Source: Solobacterium sp.
GTDB taxonomy: Bacteria > Bacillota_I > Bacilli_A > Erysipelotrichales > Erysipelotrichaceae
Length of the DNA stretch: 44,263 nucleotides
Assembly (NCBI GenBank): GCA_017433125.1
Contig: JAFRHT010000078.1
Span: 1 to 44,263 of the forward strand
Direction: 5' to 3'
A program made the position numbers and the translations under genes. The notes beneath the pieces were generated by a model. The model did no database searches. It was given only the letters and a program-made list of their open reading frames with translations, and was not told the origin of the DNA. Of the stretch, positions 7,571 to 15,782 are shown piece by piece (the first letter of the stretch is position 1; each line of letters starts with the position of its first letter).

Positions 7571-10095
7571 TGGCAAGAAAGAACGAATTTGAAGACAATA
7601 CAAAATATGTGCCGGTGCTGCTGGAAGATGTCATGGGCGACCGGTTCGGCCGTTATGCCAAATATATCATTCAGGAGCGGGCCCTGCCGGATGCCCGGGA
7701 CGGTCTGAAGCCGGTCCAGCGCCGGATTCTTTATGCCATGTATCATGACGGCAATACCTGGGATCACCCATACCGCAAATCGGCCAAGACGGTCGGCCTT
7801 GTCATCGGTAATTATCACCCGCACGGGGATACCTCTGTCTATGATGCGATGGTCCGCATGTCCCAGGACTGGAAAGTGCGGCTGCCGCTGATTGATATGC
7901 ACGGCAACAACGGTTCCATTGATGATGACCCGGCTGCGGCGATGCGTTATACCGAAGTGCGCCTGGCCAAGGTCACGCAGATCATGGAAGATGACCTGGA
8001 CAAGGATACCGTGGAGATGGCCCCGAACTTCGATGATACGGAAAACGAACCGACGGTCCTGCCGGTGCCGTTCCCGGTCATGCTGGTCAACGGGGCAACC
8101 GGCATCGCGGCCGGTTATGCGACCAACATGCCGCCGCATAATCTGAGCGAAGTCGTGGACGCGGCGATTTACCGTCTGCAGAATCCGAACTGTATGCTTT
8201 CTGAGATTATCGAACTGATCCCCGGCCCGGATTTCCCGACCGGCGGTATCGTACAGGGGGCGCAGGGCATCCGCGAAGCGTTTGAAACCGGCCATGGCCG
8301 GGTGGTTGTGCGGGCCAGGGCGGAAATTGTCCAGGCCAAGACCTGCCGGCAGATCGTCATTACGGAAATCCCGTATGAAGTCATCAAGAGCGATCTGGTC
8401 AAGAAAATGGATGAAATCCGGCTGTCCCGTGATATTGACGGGATTCTGGATGTCCGTGATGAAACCGACCGGACCGGTCTCAGGATCGTTGTCGATGTGC
8501 GCAAGGACGCCGATGCCGGCATGATCCTGAACTATTTCTATAAAAATACCGATCTGCAGATCTATTACAGTTACAACAATGTGGCGATTATCGACAAGCG
8601 GCCGGTGCAGGTGGGCCTGCTGGGGCTGCTGGACGCGTTTATAGCCTTCCGCAAGGAAGTGGTTATCCGCCGTTCCCGGTTTGAACTGGACCGCATGGAG
8701 AAACGGTGCCATGTCATCGAAGGCCTGATGAAGGCCGTATCGATTCTTGACCAGATCATCGATATCATCCGGCATTCACAGGACAAGGCCGATGCCAAGC
8801 GGAACCTGATGGCGGAGTTCGGCTTTGATGAACCCCAGGCCGAAGCGATCGTCACCCTGCGGCTGTACCGGCTGTCCAACACGGATATCTTTGAACTGCG
8901 GGAGGAGTTTGCCGAACTGGTCAACCAGATTGAGGAGACCAGGTCCATCCTCGAAAACCCGAGCATCCTGACCCATGTCATCGTGCAGGAACTCAAGGCT
9001 GTCCGCAGGGAATACGGACAGGAGCGCCGGACGAAGATTGAGGATGAGATCAGCGAACTGGTCATCAACCGCTCCAGCATGGTGGCCAGCGAACGGGTGG
9101 TCGCAACGGTGAGCCGGGACGGTTATGTCAAACGCGTTTCCCTGCGTTCCTACGGGGCCAGCGAGGGCACCCCGACCGGATTGAAGGAGGGGGATGAACT
9201 GATCGGCCATATCGAGTGTGATACGCTCGATACGCTGCTGCTGTTCACCTCGAAGGGCAATTATGCCTGCCTGCCGGTCTGGCAGATCGATGAGGGCAAG
9301 TGGAAGGACCTCGGCATGCACCTGAACAAGGTGGTGCGGATTGAAGGCGATGACAAGATCCGCAATGTCATTGTGATCCACAGTTTTGACACCTATGCCT
9401 GGATCGTGACGGCTTCCTCGGACGGATTTATCAAGAAAACACCGGCTTCCGCCTGGCAGGTCCAGCGCAACAGCCGGGTCATGCCGGCCATGAACCTCGG
9501 TCCGCAGGCTGAACTGCTGACTGCGTTTGCGGCCTATCCGGATGATGCAGTCACCCTGGTGACCCGTGACGGCTTCGCCAGCCGCTACAGTCTGGACCAG
9601 GTACCGGAAACCGGGATCAGGGCCAAGGGCGTCAAAGCTGTCAATCTCAGCGCCGATGACCGGCTGGCCTTTGTCTGCCCGCTGCGCCGGGGTGTGCAGG
9701 GCGTCCTGTATGTCTGCCGCAACGGGGCCATGAAGCGGGTCCGGCTGGATGATATCCAGCAGGGCAACCGGCCCGTAAAGGGCAGCCTGATTGCCAAGAA
9801 AGTCAAATCCAACCCGAATGAACTGCTGCTGGTGCGGCCGGTCACCCCGGGTGATATCCTGGCTTTCTATGATCCGGAAGAGCATCTGCTGAAAGCTTCC
9901 GAAGTTCCGCTGAAGACCACGGATACCACGTTCAGCACACCGCTGAGCCTGAAGGCCGGCTGGTATCTGCGCCGGGGTATTGAGGACTGCCGCATGGTGG
10001 AAATTCCGCCGGAAGCGCTGGCTGCCAAGAAAGAAGAAAGCCATCCGGATGTGGAAAGGCTGAGTCTCTTTGATGAAGAAGGTGAAAAGGAATGA
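7570..10095 (+). CDS. parC: DNA topoisomerase IV subunit A (ParC)
   Basis: An 841-residue DNA cleavage subunit, partner of ParE. The active-site tyrosine is Y127 in AAAMRYTEVRL. The C-terminal half carries the repeated beta-propeller blades typical of ParC/GyrA. At the quinolone pocket the protein reads HPHGDTSVYDAM, placing Thr88 where S. aureus GrlA has Ser80 and Asp92 where it has Glu84. The last part is acidic (SLFDEEGEKE). It overlaps parE by one base and yqeH by four (ATGA), so topoisomerase and ribosome-assembly genes may be cotranscribed. Confidence 0.94.
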   Translation: MARKNEFEDNTKYVPVLLEDVMGDRFGRYAKYIIQERALPDARDGLKPVQRRILYAMYHDGNTWDHPYRKSAKTVGLVIGNYHPHGDTSVYDAMVRMSQDWKVRLPLIDMHGNNGSIDDDPAAAMRYTEVRLAKVTQIMEDDLDKDTVEMAPNFDDTENEPTVLPVPFPVMLVNGATGIAAGYATNMPPHNLSEVVDAAIYRLQNPNCMLSEIIELIPGPDFPTGGIVQGAQGIREAFETGHGRVVVRARAEIVQAKTCRQIVITEIPYEVIKSDLVKKMDEIRLSRDIDGILDVRDETDRTGLRIVVDVRKDADAGMILNYFYKNTDLQIYYSYNNVAIIDKRPVQVGLLGLLDAFIAFRKEVVIRRSRFELDRMEKRCHVIEGLMKAVSILDQIIDIIRHSQDKADAKRNLMAEFGFDEPQAEAIVTLRLYRLSNTDIFELREEFAELVNQIEETRSILENPSILTHVIVQELKAVRREYGQERRTKIEDEISELVINRSSMVASERVVATVSRDGYVKRVSLRSYGASEGTPTGLKEGDELIGHIECDTLDTLLLFTSKGNYACLPVWQIDEGKWKDLGMHLNKVVRIEGDDKIRNVIVIHSFDTYAWIVTASSDGFIKKTPASAWQVQRNSRVMPAMNLGPQAELLTAFAAYPDDAVTLVTRDGFASRYSLDQVPETGIRAKGVKAVNLSADDRLAFVCPLRRGVQGVLYVCRNGAMKRVRLDDIQQGNRPVKGSLIAKKVKSNPNELLLVRPVTPGDILAFYDPEEHLLKASEVPLKTTDTTFSTPLSLKAGWYLRRGIEDCRMVEIPPEALAAKKEESHPDVERLSLFDEEGEKE

Positions 10096-11141
10096 AACGT
10101 TGCCGTGGCTGCGGAGCCGTGCTGCAGACAGAAGACAGAAATCTGCCGGGTTATACCCCGAAGGCAGAGAATGATTACTGTCAGCGCTGTTTCCGCCTGA
10201 TTCACTATGATGATCTGACGGTCTCCATGCGGACCGGGATTGATCCTGACCTGGTCCTGGAGGAAATCCGCCGCCTGGATGCCCTGGTGCTGTGGGTGGT
10301 GGATCTGTTTGACTTCGAAGCCGGCATGATCCCGGGCCTTTCCCGGCGTCTGGACAACAAGGATATCATCCTTGTCTGTGCCAAGCGGGATATCCTGCCG
10401 GACACCCTGAACCATGAAAAGATTGCCCGCTTTGTCTTCGGCCGTCTGCGGGAGATGGGCATCCAAGTCAAGGGCTTGGTGCTGACCTCAAAGCTGCAGA
10501 GTGAAGGCATCGAGGAAGTGCGCAACGCTGTCCGGATGAGCTATGCCGGCCGGCCGGTGGTGGTTATGGGCCGGGCCAATTCCGGCAAGAGCACACTGCT
10601 CAACCACCTGCTCGGGGAAGAAGTGCTGACCAGCAGCCGCTATCCGGGTACGACCCTGGAATTCAATCACATGGAAATTGACGGCATCGACTACATTGAT
10701 ACGCCGGGCATCGAGATCGCTGACAGCCTTCTGATGGAAGTGCGCGAGGAAGATCTGAAGACGATCCTGCCGGCCCGCATGATCAAGCCGCAGGTCTACC
10801 AGGTCAACAAGAATCAGAGTTTCGCCATCGGCGGTCTGGCCCGGATCGATCTGACTGAGTGCGATCATGCCAGCTGCGTATTCTATCTGAGCGATAAAAT
10901 GTCGATTCACCGCAGCAAGCTGCAGGGCGCGGATGCCCTCTGGGAGAAGCACTATGGCGAACTGTTCACCCCGGTGCCGCTGAAGAACGAATTCCATACC
11001 ACAACCATCCGCAAGAATATGGATAAAATGGACATCGTCATCGAAGGCCTTGGCTGGGCCAGTGTATCCGGCCAGATCTCAACGATTACGGTCAAGGCCC
11101 CGAAGGGCGTCAATATCACATTCAGAAAGGCGATGCTTTGA
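10092..11141 (+). CDS. yqeH: Ribosome biogenesis GTPase YqeH
   Basis: A 349-residue circularly permuted GTPase needed for 30S subunit assembly. An N-terminal zinc finger is formed by C4, C7, C30 and C33. The motif order is permuted as expected: a G4-like AKRD comes first, then the P-loop GRANSGKST (K166) and DTPG (D203). The usual N of NKxD is replaced by A, a modest departure from consensus. A C-terminal RNA-binding region follows. It overlaps parC by four bases and is followed by yhbY and the yqeK fusion, the conserved Bacillota order. Confidence 0.93.
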   Translation: MKRCRGCGAVLQTEDRNLPGYTPKAENDYCQRCFRLIHYDDLTVSMRTGIDPDLVLEEIRRLDALVLWVVDLFDFEAGMIPGLSRRLDNKDIILVCAKRDILPDTLNHEKIARFVFGRLREMGIQVKGLVLTSKLQSEGIEEVRNAVRMSYAGRPVVVMGRANSGKSTLLNHLLGEEVLTSSRYPGTTLEFNHMEIDGIDYIDTPGIEIADSLLMEVREEDLKTILPARMIKPQVYQVNKNQSFAIGGLARIDLTECDHASCVFYLSDKMSIHRSKLQGADALWEKHYGELFTPVPLKNEFHTTTIRKNMDKMDIVIEGLGWASVSGQISTITVKAPKGVNITFRKAML

Positions 11142-11142
11142 T

Positions 11143-11430
11143 ATGCTGACAGGAAAACAGAAACGATACCTCCGCTCTCTGGCGGAAACCCAGCCGGCCT
11201 TGTTCCAGATCGGCAAGGACGGCCTGAGCGACAATCTGATCAATACCGTCAACAATGCGTTCAATACCAGGGAACTGGTCAAGATCCGGCTGCTGCAGTC
11301 GGTGGCAGAGGATCCGAAGGAACTGGCCTTTGACCTGGCCATGTATACGCACAGCGAGCTGGTGCAGATCATCGGCCGGACCATCCTGCTGTACAAAAAA
11401 GGCAGGAAACCGGAGATTATCCTGCCATGA
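11143..11430 (+). CDS. yhbY: YhbY-type (CRM domain) ribosome-associated RNA-binding protein
   Basis: A 95-residue protein consisting of a single CRS1-YhbY (CRM) RNA-binding domain, with the family pattern LTGKQKRYLRSLA at the start and FQIGKDGLSDN following. Members associate with pre-50S ribosomal particles. The ATG at 11143 is chosen because it is the conserved beginning of the family and lies one base after the yqeH stop; longer in-frame starts run into yqeH. The upstream AAAGG is somewhat distant, so translation may be coupled to yqeH. In B. subtilis the counterpart is yqeI in the same gene cluster. Confidence 0.92.
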   Translation: MLTGKQKRYLRSLAETQPALFQIGKDGLSDNLINTVNNAFNTRELVKIRLLQSVAEDPKELAFDLAMYTHSELVQIIGRTILLYKKGRKPEIILP

Positions 11431-12239
11431 GGAAGACGGCTGTCATCTGCGGATGCTTTAATCCGGTTACCGCACAGGATGTTGCCTTTGCCATCCGGCT
11501 GCGGCGGGAAAAGCAGTATGACTGGATAGTCTTCGTCCCGGAGGCAGAGGGCAGTCTGCCCCGGGAGACACGAAAAGACCTGCTGAAAGCCGCGCTGAAG
11601 CCTTACCGGCATTTCGGTGCCGGGGAGATGGTGAAAGACGCCGATGTCTATTCTTCATCTGCCGGTCCCGCGGAAGAAGCTGTGCGGCAGGGAAACTATG
11701 CCCTGGCCGCCTGCGGCATCCGCCGGATGCTTGGCGCGGAAGGACTGTACTTTGAAGACCTGGTGGATGCCTGCTGCAACCCGCACCGGGCCGCACATTC
11801 CCGGGCTGTGGCGGATCTTTGCCGGCAGCTGGCGGAAGCGCACGGGCTGGACGGGGATCTGGCCTGGCGGGCCGGGATGCTGCATGATATTACCAAAGGC
11901 CGCAGTGAGGAATGGGGCCGGCGGATCCTGGAACGCTATGAACCCGGGGCCCTGCAGTATGCCCCGCCGGTATGGCACAGTTTTACTGCCCCGGTCTGGC
12001 TGAAACAGAACCTCGGCATAACTGATCATGAGCTGCTGTCGGCAGTCCGGAACCATACCCTTGGGGGCGGCCGGACACCTCTGGCAATGATTCTCTATAT
12101 CGCCGACAAGACAGAACCGACAAGAGGATACGATTCCACAAGGGAAATCGCCCTGAGTACGAAAGATCTCGCGGCCGGCTTCGCCCTGGTGAAGCAGGAA
12201 GCTGCCGAATGGCTGAAAAAGGAAGGTGTAAATGGCTGA
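11427..12239 (+). CDS. yqeK: Shortened, degenerate NadD-like domain fused to a YqeK HD hydrolase
   Basis: A 270-residue fusion. Residues from about 108 on are a YqeK domain, an HD hydrolase that splits diadenosine tetraphosphate symmetrically: HRAAHS, MLHDITKG, HSFTAPV, RNHTLGG and IADKTEP are all in order. The first 105 residues start like a NadD nucleotidyltransferase (CGCFNPV), but the catalytic HxGH reads TAQD, and the middle with the IGAD and substrate loops appears missing. NadD normally has about 190 residues. This half is therefore probably a structural remnant without adenylyltransferase activity. It sits exactly where nadD-yqeK lie in other Bacillota. Overlaps: four bases with yhbY, eight with rsfS. 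Confidence 0.85.
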   Translation: MRKTAVICGCFNPVTAQDVAFAIRLRREKQYDWIVFVPEAEGSLPRETRKDLLKAALKPYRHFGAGEMVKDADVYSSSAGPAEEAVRQGNYALAACGIRRMLGAEGLYFEDLVDACCNPHRAAHSRAVADLCRQLAEAHGLDGDLAWRAGMLHDITKGRSEEWGRRILERYEPGALQYAPPVWHSFTAPVWLKQNLGITDHELLSAVRNHTLGGGRTPLAMILYIADKTEPTRGYDSTREIALSTKDLAAGFALVKQEAAEWLKKEGVNG

Positions 12240-12570
12240 ATTACTGGAAATGACTGAACGGACACTGTCCGAAAAGCTGGGTGAGAATATTGTTACCATT
12301 GACATGCGGAGTGTTAATCCGTTTACGGACTACTTTGTCATCGTAACGGCCAGAAATCTCCGGCATGCATCGTCACTCGCCGATGATCTGATCGAGGAAG
12401 CGGAAAAACAGGGCTTCCCGGTCCGGACCCGTGAGGGTGAGGAGGGCAGCAGCTGGATTCTTGTAGACCTCTACAATGTCATCGTACATATCTTTACGGA
12501 AGAAGGAAGAATGCAGTACCGGCTGGAGAATCTCTGGGGAGACCTGCCGGCAAAGCGTTACGAGGAATAA
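12232..12570 (+). CDS. rsfS: Ribosomal silencing factor RsfS
   Basis: A 112-residue protein that binds L14 on the 50S subunit and blocks subunit joining when nutrients run low. The family signature is clear: the NPFTDYFVIVTA stretch around residues 24-36, EEGSSWILVDLYNVIVHIF in the middle and a LW end. It overlaps the yqeK fusion by eight bases with GGAAGG inside that gene as the ribosome site. It is the last gene of the parE-to-rsfS run and is followed at once by a terminator. Confidence 0.93.
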   Translation: MAELLEMTERTLSEKLGENIVTIDMRSVNPFTDYFVIVTARNLRHASSLADDLIEEAEKQGFPVRTREGEEGSSWILVDLYNVIVHIFTEEGRMQYRLENLWGDLPAKRYEE

Positions 12571-12571
12571 G

Positions 12572-12597
12572 AAAAAATCCCGTGAGGGATTTTTTTA
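12572..12597. terminator. Bidirectional terminator after rsfS
   Basis: A stem AAAAAATCCC/GGGATTTTTT with a GTGA loop has A-run and T-run arms, so it can end both rsfS and the convergent thioredoxin-fold gene, whose TAA lies inside the right arm. Confidence 0.8.
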
Positions 12598-13134
12598 TGA
12601 ATTCGGCGTTTCGATCGGCTGCAGGATATCGTAATCATCATACAGCTTGTTCAGGGCCAGCCACTGCCGGAAGTCATCGATGCTGATCGGCTGCTGGGGA
12701 TTCCATTCCAGCGTGTTGTCAATGACGATTTCCCCATTGTCGTTGCGGCAGGCCACAAAGGCCGGATAAGCGGAAACGTTCCATTCGTTCTTCAGCCGGG
12801 TCGCCAGCTGCTTTTCGTCAATACCCGATACATCCACGAACTCAATGAGCGTCATGAGTTCATTTTCGGTTTCATTGTTTACGCTTTTGAGAACGGTATT
12901 TTCCAGATACAGGCAGTCATTGCTGTCAGCGGAACAGAAAAAATAATAGTGCATGGTGGAATTGCCGGTACTGCGGGTATATTCCTTCAGTGTCTCGTAA
13001 TCCAGTGACACTGAGGCAATTGCCGATTCACTTCCGGCATCTGCCTGCTCCGGCTCAAATAAACAGAAGCCCACAAAGATGCCGCTGTAGAGCACCAGCA
13101 GAATCATGAGGGTAAACATAATACGTTTCAGCAT
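12595..13134 (-). CDS. Membrane-anchored thioredoxin-fold protein of unknown role
   Basis: About 179 residues from the chosen start. An N-terminal hydrophobic anchor (residues about 5-24) is followed by an extracytoplasmic domain. It shows thioredoxin-fold marks: YYFFCSADSNDCLYLE, where the place of the CxxC motif reads SNDC with an extra upstream Cys, and WNVSAYPAFVAC with the cis-proline. A normal dithiol oxidoreductase is therefore doubtful. The ATG at 13134 is chosen because a near-perfect promoter places the transcript start at about 13135; the ATG at 13140 would lie upstream of it. No Shine-Dalgarno is present, so a leaderless transcript is likely. It is convergent with rsfS. Confidence 0.7.
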   Translation of the reverse strand: MLKRIMFTLMILLVLYSGIFVGFCLFEPEQADAGSESAIASVSLDYETLKEYTRSTGNSTMHYYFFCSADSNDCLYLENTVLKSVNNETENELMTLIEFVDVSGIDEKQLATRLKNEWNVSAYPAFVACRNDNGEIVIDNTLEWNPQQPISIDDFRQWLALNKLYDDYDILQPIETPNS

Positions 13135-13141
13135 AAACATA

Positions 13142-13170
13142 ATTATATCGAAGGGCAGAACGGTTTGCAA
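13142..13170 (-). promoter_or_regulatory. Promoter abutting the start codon of the thioredoxin-fold gene
   Basis: On the minus strand, TTGCAA (13170-13165), a 17-bp spacer and a perfect TATAAT (13147-13142) place the transcript start near 13135, next to the ATG at 13134. Confidence 0.7.
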
Positions 13171-13248
13171 TTTGCCCGGCAATATCGAATGAAAGAGAAT
13201 TCGTTAAGTTTTCAAAAAAATATATTTTCCTTAACGGATAATGATGAC

Positions 13249-13254
13249 TATAAT
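13249..13254 (+). promoter_or_regulatory. -10 element upstream of the CofE-like gene
   Basis: TATAAT at 13249-13254 lies 35 bases before the ATG at 13290. Upstream AT-rich sequence (13211-13230) may act as an UP element; the -35 is poor (TTTTCC at 18 bp). Confidence 0.5.
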
Positions 13255-13289
13255 GAAATGTATTTTTCTGATTAAAAGGAGTGATAAAC

Positions 13290-14483
13290 ATGGAGAGAAT
13301 ATCCGGTACCGTATCAAGAGGTCTGCGGGCTCCGATCATCAAGACTGGTGATGATCTCAGCACCATTGCTGTTGACACCCTGATGAAGGCTGTTGCCAAC
13401 GGTGAGGTTGTTCCGCGTGACCGTGACATTCTGTGCATTACGGAATCCGTTCTGGCCCGTGCGCAGGGTAATTACTGCACAACGGAACAGATCGGCAAAG
13501 ATGTCAGGGAAAAGATGGGCGGAAAGACAATCGGCGTGATCTTCCCGATTCTCAGCCGAAACCGTTTCGCGGTCTGCCTGCGCGGGTTTGCCAAGGGTGC
13601 GGAAAAAATCGTTCTGCAGCTGAGCTATCCGTCGGACGAAGTCGGCAATCATCTTGTGGATCTGGACCTGCTGGATGAGAAGAACGTCAATCCGTATTCC
13701 GATATTCTGACCGAAAGCCGCTTCGAAGAGCTTTTCGGCAAGTCCAAACATCCGTTTACCGGCATGGATTATGTGTCATACTACAAGGATGTCATCGCGG
13801 CGGAAGGCTGTGAGGCAGAAGTCATCTTCGCCAATGACCCGCGGGCCATCCTGCAGTATACGAAGAATGTCCTGTGCTGCGATATTCATACCAGAGCCCG
13901 GACAAAGCGCCTGCTGAAGGCGGCAGGGGCAGAGATTGTCCTCGGCATGGACGAAATCATGACCGCCCCGGTGGACGGCAGCGGTTACAACAGCCAGTAT
14001 GGCCTGCTGGGTTCCAACAAGGCCACGGAAGGCACCGTCAAACTCTTCCCGGTTGATGCCCAGCCGTTCGTTGAGGAAGTGCAGGCAAAGCTGATTGAAA
14101 GAACCGGCAAGATGATTGAAGTCATGGTCTACGGCGACGGGGCCTTCAAGGATCCGGTCGGCAAGATCTGGGAACTGGCGGATCCGGTCGTCTCCCCGGG
14201 GTATACAGCTGGTCTCGAAGGAACTCCAAACGAACTGAAACTGAAGTATCTGGCGGACAATGACTTCGCTGATCTGCGCGGTGAAGAACTGCGGGAAGCG
14301 ATCCGGGAATCCATCCGGACCAAGGATGCAGCCCTGGTCGGCAAGATGGTTTCCGAAGGAACTACCCCGCGGCATCTGACCGATCTGATCGGTTCGCTGT
14401 GTGACCTGACCTCCGGCAGCGGTGACAAAGGCACGCCGTTCATCTATATCCAGGGTTATTTCGACAACTATACCAATGACTGA
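13290..14483 (+). CDS. CofE-like F420-0:gamma-glutamyl ligase-family protein
   Basis: A 397-residue member of the family typified by CofE, which adds glutamate to coenzyme F420-0 using GTP. Features include the opening with R/G-rich strand followed by DDL, PRDRDILCITESVLARAQG near residues 40-60, and a central metal/substrate region with MDEIMTAPVDGSGYN. Versions in Bacillota and spirochaetes without F420 are known and their substrate is unsettled; no other F420 gene is seen here. The ATG at 13290 has AAGGAG at ideal spacing; the GTG at 13281 overlaps that site. It is a single-gene unit closed by a strong terminator. Confidence 0.78.
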   Translation: MERISGTVSRGLRAPIIKTGDDLSTIAVDTLMKAVANGEVVPRDRDILCITESVLARAQGNYCTTEQIGKDVREKMGGKTIGVIFPILSRNRFAVCLRGFAKGAEKIVLQLSYPSDEVGNHLVDLDLLDEKNVNPYSDILTESRFEELFGKSKHPFTGMDYVSYYKDVIAAEGCEAEVIFANDPRAILQYTKNVLCCDIHTRARTKRLLKAAGAEIVLGMDEIMTAPVDGSGYNSQYGLLGSNKATEGTVKLFPVDAQPFVEEVQAKLIERTGKMIEVMVYGDGAFKDPVGKIWELADPVVSPGYTAGLEGTPNELKLKYLADNDFADLRGEELREAIRESIRTKDAALVGKMVSEGTTPRHLTDLIGSLCDLTSGSGDKGTPFIYIQGYFDNYTND

Positions 14484-14490
14484 TCTTCAG

Positions 14491-14517
14491 GGATCCGGGC
14501 AGCCGGATCCTTTTTTT
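14491..14517 (+). terminator. Rho-independent terminator
   Basis: The stem GGATCCGG/CCGGATCC with loop GCAG is followed by seven T. Confidence 0.9.
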
Positions 14518-14540
14518 GGCGCTGTGCGCGTTTTCTGACA

Positions 14541-14546
14541 TATAAT
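14541..14546 (+). promoter_or_regulatory. -10 element of dnaD-nth
   Basis: TATAAT 24 bases upstream of the dnaD ATG, just after the preceding terminator. The -35 is not clear (TTGGCG at 19 bp). Confidence 0.5.
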
Positions 14547-14569
14547 AAAAAAACACGGGAGTTGATTTT

Positions 14570-15109
14570 ATGAAGTGGTATGAACAGCGCTATGTCAGTC
14601 ACCGGGACTGGATTCTGGATCAGCTGGAGGTTCTCGGGCTCAGCGAGAAGGAAGTGATCATCGTCCTGCTGATCGATTTTCTGAATGAACATCAGCAGGA
14701 AATCTCATTGGACCTGCTGCACCGGAAGACCGGCTGGTCCACGGCCGAAGTTGATCAGGTCATATCGGTGCTGTGCGCAAGAAAATACATGGAAATCAGA
14801 GCATCCAGCCAGGGTGTCCGGTTCCTGCTGGACGGGCTGTTTGAGACCGATACGGCCCGGGATCAGCGCATTCTGGACACGCCGCTGTTTGATGTCTTTG
14901 AAACGGAATTCGGCCGGCCGCTGACCCAGAAGGAAATGCAGAAGATCAGTGACTGGAACCGCACGGCGGACCGGCGCATGATTCTCTATGCGCTGCGTGA
15001 AGCCAGCGGCTATCAGAAGAAAAATATCGGCTATGTGGAATCGGTGCTGAATGCCTGGCTGCAGAAGGGCTGTACACCGGAGATGATTGAAGAGGGCAGA
15101 ACAGGATGA
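14570..15109 (+). CDS. dnaD: DnaD-family replication initiation protein
   Basis: A 179-residue primosomal protein used to load helicase at oriC and at restart sites. The N-terminal half is a winged-helix domain (GLSEKEVIIVLLIDFLN onward). The C-terminal DnaD domain contains FETEFGRPLTQKEMQKISDW and ends near the YVESVLNAWL helix that resembles the conserved YxxxILxxW signature. It is shorter than B. subtilis DnaD (about 232). GGGAG precedes the ATG. It overlaps nth by four bases, the conserved Bacillota dnaD-nth pair. Confidence 0.9.
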   Translation: MKWYEQRYVSHRDWILDQLEVLGLSEKEVIIVLLIDFLNEHQQEISLDLLHRKTGWSTAEVDQVISVLCARKYMEIRASSQGVRFLLDGLFETDTARDQRILDTPLFDVFETEFGRPLTQKEMQKISDWNRTADRRMILYALREASGYQKKNIGYVESVLNAWLQKGCTPEMIEEGRTG

Positions 15110-15741
15110 AGACAGAGGAGATTCTCAAGGGTCTGGATGAGCTGTTTCCGGATGCGAGGTGCGAGCTGGATCACCGGAATAATTATGAAATGGCAGTGGC
15201 TGTGGTCCTGTCGGCGCAGACTACGGATGTCTCAGTCAACCGGGTGACGCCGGCCCTGTTTGCCAGATACCCGGATGCCGCTGCCCTGGCGGAAGGGGAA
15301 CTGCCGGAAATCGAACAGTGCATTGCCTCCCTGGGCCTGTACCGCAACAAGGCCAGGGCTATCAAGGGGATGGCAGCCGGCATGATGGAACGTTTTGCCG
15401 GGGAAGTGCCGGACAATATGAAGGATCTGGAATCACTGCCGGGCGTGGGCCGCAAATGTGCTAATGTCATCCTGAGTGAGTGCTATGGTGTTCCGGCATT
15501 GGCCGTGGACACGCATGTGCATCGGATTTCCCGCCGGCTGGGCCTGGCCAAACCGGATGACAATGTGCTGGAAACCGAAAAGAAGCTGAGAAGAAAAATC
15601 CCGCGGGAACGCTGGATTAAAACGCATCATCAGATGATCTTTTTCGGCCGGTACCTGTGTCACGCCCGCAGGCCGGAATGCAGCCGCTGCCCGTTTACGG
15701 CGGGCTGCCGCGAGAAAAACAAGAACCTGCCGGGAAAATAA
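15106..15741 (+). CDS. nth: Endonuclease III (DNA glycosylase/AP lyase)
   Basis: A 211-residue base-excision-repair enzyme that removes oxidised pyrimidines and nicks abasic sites. The helix-hairpin-helix LPGVGRKCANVIL carries the catalytic lysine K117, and D135 in VDTHVHRIS is the catalytic aspartate. The iron-sulfur loop C-x6-C-x2-C-x5-C is intact at C185, C192, C195 and C201. Its ATG overlaps the dnaD stop (ATGA). It is convergent with ponA. Confidence 0.95.
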   Translation: MKTEEILKGLDELFPDARCELDHRNNYEMAVAVVLSAQTTDVSVNRVTPALFARYPDAAALAEGELPEIEQCIASLGLYRNKARAIKGMAAGMMERFAGEVPDNMKDLESLPGVGRKCANVILSECYGVPALAVDTHVHRISRRLGLAKPDDNVLETEKKLRRKIPRERWIKTHHQMIFFGRYLCHARRPECSRCPFTAGCREKNKNLPGK

Positions 15742-15756
15742 CAGGCTGTAAGAAAA

Positions 15757-15782
15757 ACGGAGAGTGAAGGATCACTCTCCGT
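15757..15782. terminator. Terminator between convergent nth and ponA
   Basis: A perfect 11-bp stem ACGGAGAGTGA/TCACTCTCCGT. On the minus strand it is followed by five T, so it mainly ends ponA; on the plus strand the tail is GTTGTTG and weaker. Confidence 0.8.
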
